From contig NZ_CP121473.1 in assembly GCF_033954455.1 (NCBI RefSeq), forward strand, positions 2,714,501 through 2,778,500: a stretch of DNA of 64,000 nucleotides, in the 5' to 3' direction. The notes under the pieces were generated by a model, which made no database searches, was not told the origin of the DNA, and saw nothing but the letters and a program-made list of their open reading frames with translations. Position 1 is the first letter of the stretch. Every line of letters starts with the position of its first letter. Positions 33,794 through 43,239 of the stretch are shown here, piece by piece. The DNA is from Thiorhodovibrio litoralis. Lineage in GTDB: Bacteria > Pseudomonadota > Gammaproteobacteria > Chromatiales > Chromatiaceae. The position numbers were made by a program, and so were the translations under genes.

Positions 33794-35611
33794 TCAATCA
33801 GCGCCTTGGCTCGCCGGTTCGCGCGGTTGAATCAGCCCAACCACCGTCCAGTTGGCGCGCGGTTGTGGGTTCTCGCTTCCGTCAAAGGGCAGGATGGCGC
33901 CCTGCGGATTGATCGCGAACAAGGGGGTCACCCGTCCCCGATACTCCTTGAGATAATCCTCCCAGCCAAACACCCCCGTCAGCGCCGTGGTGCGGATCTC
34001 GGCGCCCTGTCCGAGCAGGCTCGCGAGCTTGGCATAGGTCGTTTGAGCGCCAAAGAGGGTTTGATCGCGGCGGTGGCGGCGGCGGATCTCGGCCGGCAAG
34101 CGCGGGTCGCGCTCGCCGGGCGGCAGCCGAAAGACCTTGTTGCGACCGAACACCTTGCCAAACTCGAGGCTGGTCAGGGTATTGAGGTCGGCGCGCGGCG
34201 AGAGGGCGAACAGCAGCCCTAGGCCGGTCAGCTCCAGGTGCTGCTCGGCGTGCTCTGAGGTTGGGTTGCCGTAGTAGGCCGGCAGGCCCTGCAGTCGTGC
34301 CTCGGCCACCTGGTCCCAGTTCGGGTCGGTCAGCAGCACCGGGATCTCCAGCCGCTGCAAGGCAGCGCCGATCGCGCGCGCGACGCGGTTGGCGCCGACG
34401 ATCAACACCCCGCGCGGTGGTGGCTCGCGCACGCCGAGCCAGGCGGCCAGCGGCTTGGCCGTGGCGCTTTGCACGATGACCGTGAACAGGATCACCAGAA
34501 AGGTCAGGGGCACCAGGGCCTCGGCGCCGGCATGGCCGGCCTCCTCGAGGCGCAGCGCGAACAGCGCCGAGACCGCGGCGGCGACGATCCCGCGCGGCGC
34601 GATCCAGGCCAGCAGACCGCGCTCGGGCCAGGACAAGGTGCCTCCCCAGGTGCTGGCCAGCACCGCCAGCGGCCTCCCGAGCAGCTGCATGCCAAGCAGC
34701 AAGGCGACCACGCCCCAGCCGAGCGCGGGAATGGCCGTTGGGTTCAGCCGCGCCGCCAGCAGCACGAACAGCCCGGAGATCAGCATCAAGCTCAGGTTCT
34801 CCTTGAACGGCAGGATGTCGTCCAAGGGAACGCCTTTCATGTTCGCCAGCCAGATGCCCATCACCGTGACCGCTAGCAGCCCGGATTCGGCATGAATCTG
34901 GTTCGCGAGATAAAACACGCTGATGGCCGCGACCAGGGTGGCGAGAATGTGCAGATAGCCGGGCAGCCAATAGCGTCGTAGCACCTCCCCGGTGACCCAG
35001 CCGGCCAAGGCGCCGATCAGCAGGCCGACCATTAGTAGCAGCCCGAAGGTCAGCAGGGAGGCCCCCAGGCTGATTTGTCCACCGGTGCTCAGCACGAACT
35101 CGAACACCAGCACGGCAATGAGCGCGCCGATGGGGTCGATGACGATGCCTTCCCATCGCAGCACCCGCGCGACCTTTTGGGTGGGGCGCACACTACGCAG
35201 CAGCGGGCCGATGACGGTTGGCCCGGTAACCACGGTGACAGCCCCGAAGAGCACCGCAAGCGACAGCGAGAGATCGACGAAAAACCAGGCCAGCGCCGTG
35301 GTGCTGGCCCAGGTGATCAGCACCCCGAGGGTTAACAGCCGGCGCACTGGCGCTTCTAGCCCGCGGACCTCATGCAGGTGCAGGCTCAGACCACCCTCGA
35401 ACAGGATGATCGCCACCGCCAGCGACACGATGGGAAACAGCAGCTCGCCGAACAGGGCATCCGGACTAAGCCAACCGGTGAGCGGCCCGGCGACGATGCC
35501 GGCGGCGAGCAGGAAGACGATGGCTGGCAGACGCACGCGCCAGGCGAGCCAATGCGCTGCCAGGGACAGCACCCCGATCCCGGCGAACAGACTGACGGCT
35601 TGCTGTGACAT
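33794..35611 (-). CDS. Cation/proton antiporter with RCK (TrkA-N) domain
   Basis: A 605-residue protein: about 12 membrane helices over residues 1-385 (e.g. FPIVSLAVAIILFEGGLSLH, a TGPTVIGPLL discontinuous-helix element, DPIGALIAVLVFEFVL with the ion-path Asp), then a cytoplasmic TrkA-N nucleotide-binding domain (GVLIVGANRVARAIGAALQR) to about residue 500 and a tail. This fits NhaP/CPA1-type antiporters with an RCK sensor. The ion, Na+ or K+, cannot be told. It lies alone on the minus strand among decayed sequence. Confidence 0.9.
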   Translation of the reverse strand: MSQQAVSLFAGIGVLSLAAHWLAWRVRLPAIVFLLAAGIVAGPLTGWLSPDALFGELLFPIVSLAVAIILFEGGLSLHLHEVRGLEAPVRRLLTLGVLITWASTTALAWFFVDLSLSLAVLFGAVTVVTGPTVIGPLLRSVRPTQKVARVLRWEGIVIDPIGALIAVLVFEFVLSTGGQISLGASLLTFGLLLMVGLLIGALAGWVTGEVLRRYWLPGYLHILATLVAAISVFYLANQIHAESGLLAVTVMGIWLANMKGVPLDDILPFKENLSLMLISGLFVLLAARLNPTAIPALGWGVVALLLGMQLLGRPLAVLASTWGGTLSWPERGLLAWIAPRGIVAAAVSALFALRLEEAGHAGAEALVPLTFLVILFTVIVQSATAKPLAAWLGVREPPPRGVLIVGANRVARAIGAALQRLEIPVLLTDPNWDQVAEARLQGLPAYYGNPTSEHAEQHLELTGLGLLFALSPRADLNTLTSLEFGKVFGRNKVFRLPPGERDPRLPAEIRRRHRRDQTLFGAQTTYAKLASLLGQGAEIRTTALTGVFGWEDYLKEYRGRVTPLFAINPQGAILPFDGSENPQPRANWTVVGLIQPREPASQGAD

Positions 35612-36180
35612 CGAATGGGGTGCTCCTTTTCGTCGGGCCGGCTAGAATCCGCTGGATCTCGGCCAGGTTGGCTTCCCAGATCGGTTTCAATCTGGCGCTG
35701 GAACAGAGTGCAGGGCGGCTGCAAGCTATGCAAGGTCGCCACGGCACGAAATTTCTCACACTGCACCGACGTGAAAGCTTTGCGTCGTCGTGGATGGCGC
35801 CGGATAATTTCTTTGCATCGCCGGCCGAGAAACGCATCCGGCCAAGCTGAACATGGCGCTGCGAGTTGTTTGCAAGCATGCGCCCGCGGTGGGTATGCGA
35901 TCAATCAGGACGATAATGCTACCAAGCCCTTGGTGACGCCTGGGATGACAGCATGCAGGCGCTTTTCCCCGAGGACAACGGGTCCTAGTGCCCCAGTCGC
36001 CCTTGGCCCGCCGGACCACTTGCGCACGCGACCGCCTCGCTCTGGTGTTCGGCGGCGCCAAGCGCGCGGCCATGGCGCAACGGCGCCTGCATCAGGAGGC
36101 CCGCAATCAGCAGCTCAAATACAGCCCCGCCAGCTATCTTGGCGGAAGCTCCGTCACCGCCAAACCCGGGCGCTGATTTT
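35612..36180. other. Degenerate stretch without an intact gene
   Basis: About 570 bases upstream of the antiporter with frames broken by stops. A plus-strand fragment near 35940 (DAWDDSMQALFPEDNG) and the run leading into the Fis-like remnant look like decayed coding sequence. I see no RNA gene, hairpin terminator or array. Confidence 0.4.
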
Positions 36181-36294
36181 CAGACGGTGCTTGAGCGCAG
36201 CGACCGCAAGGTCACCGCCGCTGCGCCTATGCTCGGCACTAAGCATGAGACGCTGCGCTATCGGGTCAGAAAATACGGCCTGACCCATCGTTGA
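36181..36294 (+). pseudogene. Second Fis-type helix-turn-helix fragment of an NtrC-like regulator
   Basis: The frame reads FQTVLERSDRKVTAAAPMLG then TKHETLRYRVRKYGLTHR and stops. It is a diverged copy of the tail of the remnant at 31613-32098; DNA of 36181-36284 and 31907-32010 aligns without gaps at high identity. Only the DNA-binding helix-turn-helix is left. Confidence 0.75.
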
Positions 36295-36398
36295 GCTTCG
36301 ATGCCGATCAAGGTGCCGGCCAAGGGAGAAACCCGATGTCCGACACACGTCCAACCCGGTAGGGCAGGGCGCACCAGCGAACCTGCTATCCTGAGCGC

Positions 36399-38555
36399 AT
36401 GCCGATGACATCTCCGAACAACGACAGACCACAACAAGCCGGCACCGAGCGCCTCGCCGCGCTGGTCGACGGCGAGGACTACTTCGCCACCGTACGCGAC
36501 TCCATCCTGTGCGCCCGGCGGCGGATCATCATCGCCGCCTGGGATATCCACAGCCGTATCGAGCTCAAGCGCGGCGGTCCCGACGACGGTCATCCGCGCG
36601 AACTCGGCGCCCTGCTGATCCACCAACTCGAGCGCGCGCCCGAACTCGAGGTGTTTATCCTGCTGTGGGACTATGCGCCTATCTATGCGCTGGAGCGCGA
36701 GCCCTTGTTCTTCGGCCATGACCCCTGGCAGCAGCATCCGCGGCAGCATTTTTGCAAGGATTCCGCCCATCCGCTGGCGGCCAGTCAGCATCAAAAGCTG
36801 GTCGCCATCGACGGGCGCATCGCCTATTGCGGCGGTTTCGACCTCGGGCAATGGCGTTGGGATACCCCCGCGCACCGGGCTGACGACCCGCATCGGCGCG
36901 ACCCGAGCGGTGAGCCCTATCCGCCCTTTCATGATGTGCAACTGCTGGTCGATGCCGAGGCCGCCGGCGCGCTTGAACGGCTGCTGATCGAGCGCTGGCA
37001 ACACGCCGGCGGTGGCTCGGCGCTAGCTAATGCCTGCGCAGCGGGGGCGACAGATGAGGACCCCTGGCCCCCAGGTGTCGCGCCGCTGTTGCGCGACATC
37101 CCCGTGACTATCGCACTCACCGTCCCAAGCTACCAGGGTCGCCCCGAGGTGCGCGAGGTCGAGCAGCTCTATCGCGAACAGATCGCCTCAGCGCAGCGGT
37201 TTCTCTATCTGGAGAACCAATACCTGAGCGCGCGCACGGTGGTCGCCGACCTGTGCCGCTCATTGCGGCGGCGCCAAGGCCCAGAGATCGTACTGCTGCT
37301 GCCGGAACAAACCGGCAGTTGGCTGCAACAGCGCACCATGGACGTGATGCGCTCGCGACGGCTGGCGAGCCTGCGTCGGGCCGACCGGCATGGGCGTTTT
37401 AAAGTCTATTACCCAGAGGTACCCGGCCCGACCGCCGGTACGCCCATGGTGCATGCCAAGTTGCTGATCGCCGATGATCGGATCTTGCGGGTCGGCTCGG
37501 CGAATCTCAGTAACCGCTCGATGGGCCTGGACAGTGAATGCGATCTGTCCGTGACCGCGCGCGATGATGCGGAGGCAGCCGCCATCGCCGCCTTGCGCCA
37601 CCGCCTGCTGGCACCCTGGCTCGGCTTGACCCCAGCCGAAATCGGCGCGCAAGAACAAGCCATTCAGGCGCAAGGTGGAGGCCTGATCGCCACCATCGAG
37701 CAGCTGCGCTCCCAAGGGCAAGCGGTCTCAGCACCGCATCTGGCCGAGCTCGACGGCGCGGTGGACCCAGACTGGCAGCGCCAATTGCCCGACGAGCGCC
37801 TGGTCGATCCCGACCGCCCGCTCGATCCCGCCCAGGTGACGACAGTGCTCGCCGAGGACCCCAAGGCCACCCCGGTGCGTCGCCGGCTGGCCGTGGCACT
37901 CGGCCTGCTGGCGGTGTTTCTGACCTTGGCGGCCCTGTGGCGCTGGACCCCGCTCGGTGCCTGGCTCGATCCGCAGGCACTAGCCGATGCGGCCGGGCGC
38001 CTCTCAGGTACCCTCTGGGGGCCGCCGCTGGCGACGATCGGATTCGTCATCGCGAGTCTGGCGGCGGTGCCGGTCACCTTACTCATTCTGGCCAGCGCGC
38101 TGCTGTTTGATCCGCTGACCGGCATACTGGTGGCACTGACGGGATCGACCCTGTCGGCGGCGGCGGGCCGCCTGCTGGGTGCCTGGCTCGGGCGCGGCCT
38201 GCTTGATCGCCTGGGCGGCTCGACGGTGTCGCGCATCGCGCATCGGCTTGGACAGCGCGGCTTGCTGACCATCCTGACGGTGCGCATCGTCCCAGTGGCG
38301 CCCTTTGCCGTGCTCAACTTGGTGGCGGGGGTGCTGCCGCTGCGCTGGCGCGATTATCTGCTCGGCACCCTGCTCGGCACCCTGCTCGGCATGCTGCCCG
38401 GCATCCTCGCGCTGACCGTCTTTGCCGAGGGGCTGATGGCGGTGCTCGGCCGCGCCGACCCACGTACCCTGGCATTGCTGCTGGTCGGCATCCTGGCGCT
38501 GGCCGGTCTGGCCTGGGTGGGACGGCGTCTGCTCAAGGACACGCGTGATGCCTGA
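36399..38555 (+). CDS. Phospholipase D-VTT (DedA/TVP38-like) fusion protein
   Basis: A 718-residue fusion. The N-terminal PLD/cardiolipin-synthase part has two HKD motifs, HQKLVAIDGRIAYCGGFD (about 128-145) and VHAKLLIADDRILRVGSANL (about 349-368). The C-terminal part (about 490-715) is a membrane VTT/SNARE-associated domain with AAVPVTLLILASALLF and RIVPVAPFAVLNLVAGVLPL. The fusion suggests phospholipid head-group transfer or hydrolysis at the membrane combined with a lipid-scrambling-type module. It overlaps the following EEP gene by eight bases, so both are probably translated together. Confidence 0.9.
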   Translation: MPMTSPNNDRPQQAGTERLAALVDGEDYFATVRDSILCARRRIIIAAWDIHSRIELKRGGPDDGHPRELGALLIHQLERAPELEVFILLWDYAPIYALEREPLFFGHDPWQQHPRQHFCKDSAHPLAASQHQKLVAIDGRIAYCGGFDLGQWRWDTPAHRADDPHRRDPSGEPYPPFHDVQLLVDAEAAGALERLLIERWQHAGGGSALANACAAGATDEDPWPPGVAPLLRDIPVTIALTVPSYQGRPEVREVEQLYREQIASAQRFLYLENQYLSARTVVADLCRSLRRRQGPEIVLLLPEQTGSWLQQRTMDVMRSRRLASLRRADRHGRFKVYYPEVPGPTAGTPMVHAKLLIADDRILRVGSANLSNRSMGLDSECDLSVTARDDAEAAAIAALRHRLLAPWLGLTPAEIGAQEQAIQAQGGGLIATIEQLRSQGQAVSAPHLAELDGAVDPDWQRQLPDERLVDPDRPLDPAQVTTVLAEDPKATPVRRRLAVALGLLAVFLTLAALWRWTPLGAWLDPQALADAAGRLSGTLWGPPLATIGFVIASLAAVPVTLLILASALLFDPLTGILVALTGSTLSAAAGRLLGAWLGRGLLDRLGGSTVSRIAHRLGQRGLLTILTVRIVPVAPFAVLNLVAGVLPLRWRDYLLGTLLGTLLGMLPGILALTVFAEGLMAVLGRADPRTLALLLVGILALAGLAWVGRRLLKDTRDA

Positions 38556-39324
38556 GGGTGAAATACCTGATGGTGACATACCTGATGGTGACATGCCTGA
38601 TGGTGAACTGTTTAGCCTGGCCAGCTACAACATCCATCGCGGCATCGGCGCCGATCGCCGGCGCAACTGGGGGCGTATTCTTGAGGTGATCCGCGCGCTC
38701 AATGTTGATGTGATCGCCCTGCAGGAGGTCGAAACTCCCACCGAACCCGCGCCCGCCGCCGCCACCCTGGCGCTGCTGCCGCGCTTGACCGCGCTTGGCT
38801 ATGAGCCACTGCTTGGCCCGACGCTGCGCAGGGACTACAACGACTATGGCAACCTGCTGCTCAGCCGCTGGCCGATCAAGACGCGCCATCTGCTCGACCT
38901 CAGCGTGCCGGGCCGCGAGCCGCGCGGGCTGATCGAAGCCGAACTGGAACAGCACGGGCAGCGAGTCGGGGTGATGGCGACCCATCTTGGACTTGGCATC
39001 CGCGAGCGGCGCGCGCAGGTGGCCCAACTGGCCGCGCGGATCGATCGCTGGCAGTCACAGCCGTCGCCTCCGCCGCTGGTGCTGCTCGGCGACTTCAATC
39101 ACGGCTTCGCCTGGTCGCCGGGACTTAAGCCCCTGCGCCAGCGTCTGTCCACCGTGCCCGCGCGGCCGACCTATCCAGCGCGCTGGCCGTTGCTGACCCT
39201 GGATCGGGTGTTTTACACGGGGCTGCAACTCAAGGCAGGCGGCGTCGAGCGCAATTCGACCAGTCGCCAGGCCTCGGATCATCGACCGGTGTGGGCGTGT
39301 TTTGGCAGAAAGAGCTTGCGATAA
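38548..39324 (+). CDS. Endonuclease/exonuclease/phosphatase-family protein
   Basis: A 258-residue EEP hydrolase. Motifs are LASYNIHRGIGADRRRNW, VDVIALQEVETP (catalytic Glu), MATHLGLGIRERRAQV, LVLLGDFNHGF (Asp-x-Asn) and SRQASDHRPVWA (terminal Asp-His). It begins with four five-residue units (PEGEI, PDGDI, PDGDM, PDGEL) coded by 15-base repeats. Linked by overlap to the PLD-VTT gene, a pairing common in proteobacteria and pointing to lipid or phosphodiester substrates rather than DNA repair. Confidence 0.88.
   Translation: MPEGEIPDGDIPDGDMPDGELFSLASYNIHRGIGADRRRNWGRILEVIRALNVDVIALQEVETPTEPAPAAATLALLPRLTALGYEPLLGPTLRRDYNDYGNLLLSRWPIKTRHLLDLSVPGREPRGLIEAELEQHGQRVGVMATHLGLGIRERRAQVAQLAARIDRWQSQPSPPPLVLLGDFNHGFAWSPGLKPLRQRLSTVPARPTYPARWPLLTLDRVFYTGLQLKAGGVERNSTSRQASDHRPVWACFGRKSLR
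38551..38610 (+). repeat. 15-base tandem repeat (4 units) at the start of the EEP gene
   Basis: Four units of the type CCTGATGGTGACATA encode PEGEI, PDGDI, PDGDM and PDGEL. Units 2 and 3 differ in one base. Confidence 0.85.
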
Positions 39325-39381
39325 CCCACATCAGGGATTCTCCGGTAGCATATCCAACCGTTTGAACCAAAGGAGCCTGTC

Positions 39382-39729
39382 ATGGCGATACTGAACCAAG
39401 AATCCTGCGAGGCGTGCCGTGCCGAGGCGCCCAAGGTCTCCGATGAGGAAATCACCGACTTGATGGCCGAGATACCGAAGTGGCGGATCGAAACCCGCCA
39501 CGGGGTTCGCCAGCTCGAGCGGGGATTTGAATTCCCGGACTTCGCGCAAGCGCTCGCCTTTACCAACCGCGTCGGCGCGATCGCCGAGGCCGAGGGCCAT
39601 CATCCGAAGCTCACGACAGAGTGGGGCAGTGTCATTGTCACCTGGTGGTCGCACAAAATCGGTGGGCTGCACCGCAACGACTTCGTGATGGCGGCGAAGA
39701 CTGATCAGCTTTTGGCCGGCACCGGGTAG
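39382..39729 (+). CDS. phhB: Pterin-4a-carbinolamine dehydratase
   Basis: A 115-residue enzyme that regenerates the pterin cofactor of aromatic amino-acid hydroxylases. The signature [20 protein letters not shown]...[11 protein letters not shown] gives the catalytic His pair and the downstream Asp. The N-terminus carries CEAC. AAGGAGCC precedes the ATG. No hydroxylase gene is nearby, so the role may be general pterin recycling. Confidence 0.93.
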   Translation: MAILNQESCEACRAEAPKVSDEEITDLMAEIPKWRIETRHGVRQLERGFEFPDFAQALAFTNRVGAIAEAEGHHPKLTTEWGSVIVTWWSHKIGGLHRNDFVMAAKTDQLLAGTG

Positions 39730-39753
39730 TTAGTCTTCGGGTAGTTGGTCTTC
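39724..39753 (+). repeat. 15-base direct duplication
   Basis: GGGTAGTTAGTCTTC and GGGTAGTTGGTCTTC stand back to back; the first contains the phhB stop codon. One mismatch. Confidence 0.8.
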
Positions 39754-39776
39754 ACCACTGAAGCCGGGTCACTGCC

Positions 39777-41909
39777 ATGCGCCTCATCGATTATCTACGA
39801 TTAAGACCCTACGGCGACTCGCTGCTGACGCCGGCGGCAGCGGCCTGGATCGGCTCGGCGCGGGTGTTGGTCTTCCTGATGGCCAGCATCGAGGGCTTCG
39901 TCTGGGGGGCTGTCGGCCTGTCCATGGTGCCAACGGAAACCGCTTGGCTCGGACCACCTGTCGGCCTTTTTCTGTTCGCCTTGATGTTCGCGGTCATCTG
40001 GATACTGGATGCCTCGCTGGTCATGTCCGAAAAGCCCAGCCTGAATACCCAGCCCAGCAACAAAGGGCTTGCCGCCAAAGGTCGGGTGCTGCGCTGGCTG
40101 CTAGGCCTCTTGGTGCGCGTCGCCATTGTGGCTATCTCGCTCTATGTTACCGCGCCCTTTGTCGAGAAGCTGATCCGCGCCGACGATATCGCCGCTTGGC
40201 ATCAAGCCCAGGTTGAGCGCTATTTTGACCAGCGCGCGCGTGATCTGAACGAACAAGTCGAGGCGCGTGCCGCTCGCCAAGGCGCCGGCTATAACGCCCG
40301 CGCCCAGGATCTGGAACGGCAAATCGGCGTCCTGCAGCAGACCATCGAAGGCGAGCGCGAACGCCGAGAGCAACTCACTGCCGAGTACCGGCCCGAACTC
40401 CAGGTGCTGACTCAGGATCTGGCCGAGGCGCGTCAGCGTGTTGGTGACGAGGTGCTCGGGCGCGATGGCCGTCGCGAAGGATTTGGCCCCGAAGCGCAAA
40501 AGTGGACTGACCGCGCTGATCAACTCGCGGAGACTCTGGCGGGCAAACGCGCCGAGCTAAGCGAGCGCATCGCACCCATCGAGGCTCGCATCAACGACGA
40601 ACAAGAACGCCTCGATCGTCTCAATGACGCATTGACGGAGCTGCGAACCGAGCAGCAGGGTCTGCTCGCCGGTATCGCCGCGGAGGTCGAGGCAGAGCAA
40701 CCACCAGCCGCGCCGCCGGCACTTACCTTCGCGGTGCGCTCCAAGGCGCTGAATGCGCTGCGTGAGAGTCCCGCCGAGCAAGGCGTGCCGCATTTTGAAA
40801 CCGTCGAGGGTTTTGCCCAGGCTGCGCTTGGCATCCTGTTCTTCGCTCTGATCGCGCTCAAGCTCTTCGAGCCGCCCGCCGTGCAGGCCTATTACAGCGA
40901 CACCATTCAGGATCAATATCCCAAGTATCTCGCTGGCGGTCTGGAAGATATCCCGGGCTTCGATCAGTATGACGACCCTGCCCGTCGTTTGACACCTGGT
41001 GAATTCGCGCGCCGCTGGCGGCAATGGCAGCGTGATCCCGAGGCCATGGTTACCGAGTCCCGCGCCGAGATCGAGGCGCGCAGGCGCTTGGCGCGGATGA
41101 ACGCCGACCAAACCTACGAGGGGGAACTGCTCAGCCGTCGTCGCGAGAACATTGATGGCCAGCTCGCGTTGGAACTGCGCCAGCGCGAGTCCGAATTCGC
41201 GGCACGCGAGCGCGAACTCGAACTGCGTTTGGAGAAACTGCGCGCAAGGCTCGGCGATGAAGCCGAGCTGGAACGCCAGCGCGACAGACTGCAACTCACA
41301 CAGGAACAGGAGCAACGGGCTGCGGCCAAGGCCAAAGCCGAGCAAGAGCAGCGCGAGCAGCAGATCCAGTCACTCGAGCGCGAACGCGAACAGCTCCGCG
41401 CCGAGCTCGACGCACAGCAGGAGCGTCAGCTCGATCTCGCCCGTGAGCTCGCCGCGACCGAGCGCGCGATCAGCGCAAGCAAGCAGTCAATTCAATCCCT
41501 GGAGGCGGCGGTCAGCGCCAAGGAACCAAGATTGCAGCGTTTGCGCGAGGATCTCGCGGCGCTTGAGCATGAGCGCACCGCAAGCGGCGCGACGGGGCGG
41601 TTCGGACGACTGGGCAGGCGCGCGGCGCGCATGCAAGCCGCCATTCGACGCCTCGAGCGGTCTCTGGCGCCCGATCAAAAAGCACTCATGGATCAACGCG
41701 GCCAGCTCGGTGTCCTCGAGCTCGGAGCCGAGCAACTCGATCGCGCACTGGAAGACGGCCGAGCCATCGAGTTGACATTGCGCCAACGCTTGGAGAGTCA
41801 GCGCGCGGCGCTTGACAGGCTGCTACTCTCCCCGCTACCCGCTACCGAATCAAACACACGAATCAGACAGAGGGGCACCAGCATCTCAGCGCGACTCAAG
41901 CCGCCGTGA
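39777..41909 (+). CDS. DUF4407 membrane protein with long coiled coils
   Basis: A 710-residue protein. Four membrane segments are seen: about 22-50, 58-80, 108-130 and, after a coiled-coil insert, about 345-366 (GFAQAALGILFFALIALKLF). The first coiled coil is about 145-310; the second, very charged one (EREREQLRAELDAQQERQLD and similar) covers about 430-690. This is the DUF4407 layout, for which no function is established. The last 112 bases overlap the convergent phosphodiesterase gene, so transcripts could form duplex RNA. Confidence 0.8.
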   Translation: MRLIDYLRLRPYGDSLLTPAAAAWIGSARVLVFLMASIEGFVWGAVGLSMVPTETAWLGPPVGLFLFALMFAVIWILDASLVMSEKPSLNTQPSNKGLAAKGRVLRWLLGLLVRVAIVAISLYVTAPFVEKLIRADDIAAWHQAQVERYFDQRARDLNEQVEARAARQGAGYNARAQDLERQIGVLQQTIEGERERREQLTAEYRPELQVLTQDLAEARQRVGDEVLGRDGRREGFGPEAQKWTDRADQLAETLAGKRAELSERIAPIEARINDEQERLDRLNDALTELRTEQQGLLAGIAAEVEAEQPPAAPPALTFAVRSKALNALRESPAEQGVPHFETVEGFAQAALGILFFALIALKLFEPPAVQAYYSDTIQDQYPKYLAGGLEDIPGFDQYDDPARRLTPGEFARRWRQWQRDPEAMVTESRAEIEARRRLARMNADQTYEGELLSRRRENIDGQLALELRQRESEFAARERELELRLEKLRARLGDEAELERQRDRLQLTQEQEQRAAAKAKAEQEQREQQIQSLEREREQLRAELDAQQERQLDLARELAATERAISASKQSIQSLEAAVSAKEPRLQRLREDLAALEHERTASGATGRFGRLGRRAARMQAAIRRLERSLAPDQKALMDQRGQLGVLELGAEQLDRALEDGRAIELTLRQRLESQRAALDRLLLSPLPATESNTRIRQRGTSISARLKPP

Positions 41910-43009
41910 ACGCCAACCTGCTTGAACGGCTTTTCCGTGGGCAGATGGTCGCCGATCACGGCACTGTCGCGACCGAGCAGCACGATGTCTCCAATCCGAT
42001 GCCGCAGTTCCGGGTGTGGATCGCCGGGACCGAAAAATCCCTGGTCCATCAGTTGTTGAGAGTGCATCAGGTCGAAACGGCCATTGAGTGCGCTGTGGAC
42101 GGCCTGCTCGAATGCTTCCATCGAATCGCCACGGGTGTAGCAAAAGGCAGCGCGCGGCTCCCCGCACAGAGGCATGCGCAGGCAATCGGCCAGCTCGGGG
42201 TGATCGGCGATCTGGGTCTGATCGGCCGCGGTGCAATCGAGCTGCCCGTGGTCGGCAGTGACCAGCAAGCAGGCATCATGGCCGGACAGCCGCTGGCTAA
42301 GCGCGGCCAGTCCTTGGTCGAGCTGGTGCAGATGGGCGCTGGCCGCCGGGCTGTCGATGCCATGCTTGTGGCCGAGATGATCGAGCTCCGACCAGTAGGC
42401 GTAGATGTAGCTTGGCGCGCGGGTGCGCTTGATGGCCTGCTCGATCTGGCGGAAAAAATCCTTCAGGTTGCGATAAGGCCGCACGCGCGCCGGGCCAGCA
42501 TGGGCGCGGCTGAAAGCCGAATGCGCGATCTGCTTCGGGCTGATCAGGGTCGAGCCTGTGGCAATGCGCCCGAACACCGAAGGGCAGGAGAACAGCCAGC
42601 TCAGGTCCTCGACCATCCCCCAGTTGCCTTGACCGCCACAGCGCGGCTGACCAGGCAGCATTTTCATCACGCAGCCAAGCTCGCGCAGCCAGGTAAACCA
42701 GCCGGTCACACCATGCTGTGCCGGCGGCACCCCGGTCAGAAAGCTGGTGACCGCCGCTGCAGTGGTGGACGGGAAGACGCTGGTCAGCGCGCCCAGTCGG
42801 TGAGCGGAAAGAAAGCCATTGGGTGCCTGCGCGGTCAGCCAGTCCGCGCCCAGGCCGTCGATGACGATCAGCACCAGATGCCGGTGGCCGGCCAGCTCGG
42901 CTGACGGCAGCAGGCTGGCCTCTGGCAGGCTGCTGTCGCCGCCACGCGCGCGCAGCAGCGAGCTCATCAGATTGACGATGCCGCCACCAGCATAGTCGGG
43001 CTTGATCAT
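41798..43009 (-). CDS. Alkaline-phosphatase-superfamily phosphodiesterase / nucleotide pyrophosphatase
   Basis: A 403-residue hydrolase. Metal and nucleophile motifs are LVLIVIDGLGADWL (first Asp), VFPSTTAAAVTSFLTG with the nucleophilic Thr, WSELDHLGHKHG, LLVTADHGQLD and GVHGGLSRAEM. This is the NPP/autotaxin-like branch. No signal peptide is seen. The substrate is unknown. It is convergent with the DUF4407 gene and shares 112 coding bases with it; the overlapping tail (GSGESSSLSSAAR) is not conserved-looking. Confidence 0.87.
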   Translation of the reverse strand: MIKPDYAGGGIVNLMSSLLRARGGDSSLPEASLLPSAELAGHRHLVLIVIDGLGADWLTAQAPNGFLSAHRLGALTSVFPSTTAAAVTSFLTGVPPAQHGVTGWFTWLRELGCVMKMLPGQPRCGGQGNWGMVEDLSWLFSCPSVFGRIATGSTLISPKQIAHSAFSRAHAGPARVRPYRNLKDFFRQIEQAIKRTRAPSYIYAYWSELDHLGHKHGIDSPAASAHLHQLDQGLAALSQRLSGHDACLLVTADHGQLDCTAADQTQIADHPELADCLRMPLCGEPRAAFCYTRGDSMEAFEQAVHSALNGRFDLMHSQQLMDQGFFGPGDPHPELRHRIGDIVLLGRDSAVIGDHLPTEKPFKQVGVHGGLSRAEMLVPLCLIRVFDSVAGSGESSSLSSAAR

Positions 43010-43239
43010 CAGGGTCGGATTCCTCGGCGGGCAGGGGGGGTGGGTAGACTGAGTAGCGAGCGCGGTGGAAGAGCAATCTCGGATTGCAGGCTATCATAGG
43101 CGCCTTGAAGAGTTTGACCTGCAGCCGGGTGTGCGCCATGACGATGATGGCCTCCGCGCCGCTCCGCCAAAGCTTGCGTGTCCCAACCGATGCTCGATTC
43201 TGACCTGATTCTGTTGCCGATTCTGAATGGAAGACTGCC

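Noticed and set aside
33591-33797. Small minus-strand frame upstream of the Fic operator
   Set aside because: No ribosome site, no family likeness and overlap with the operator half-site; probably debris.
41906-42904. A 332-codon plus-strand open frame after the DUF4407 gene
   Set aside because: Antisense to the phosphodiesterase gene, which carries all its metal motifs.
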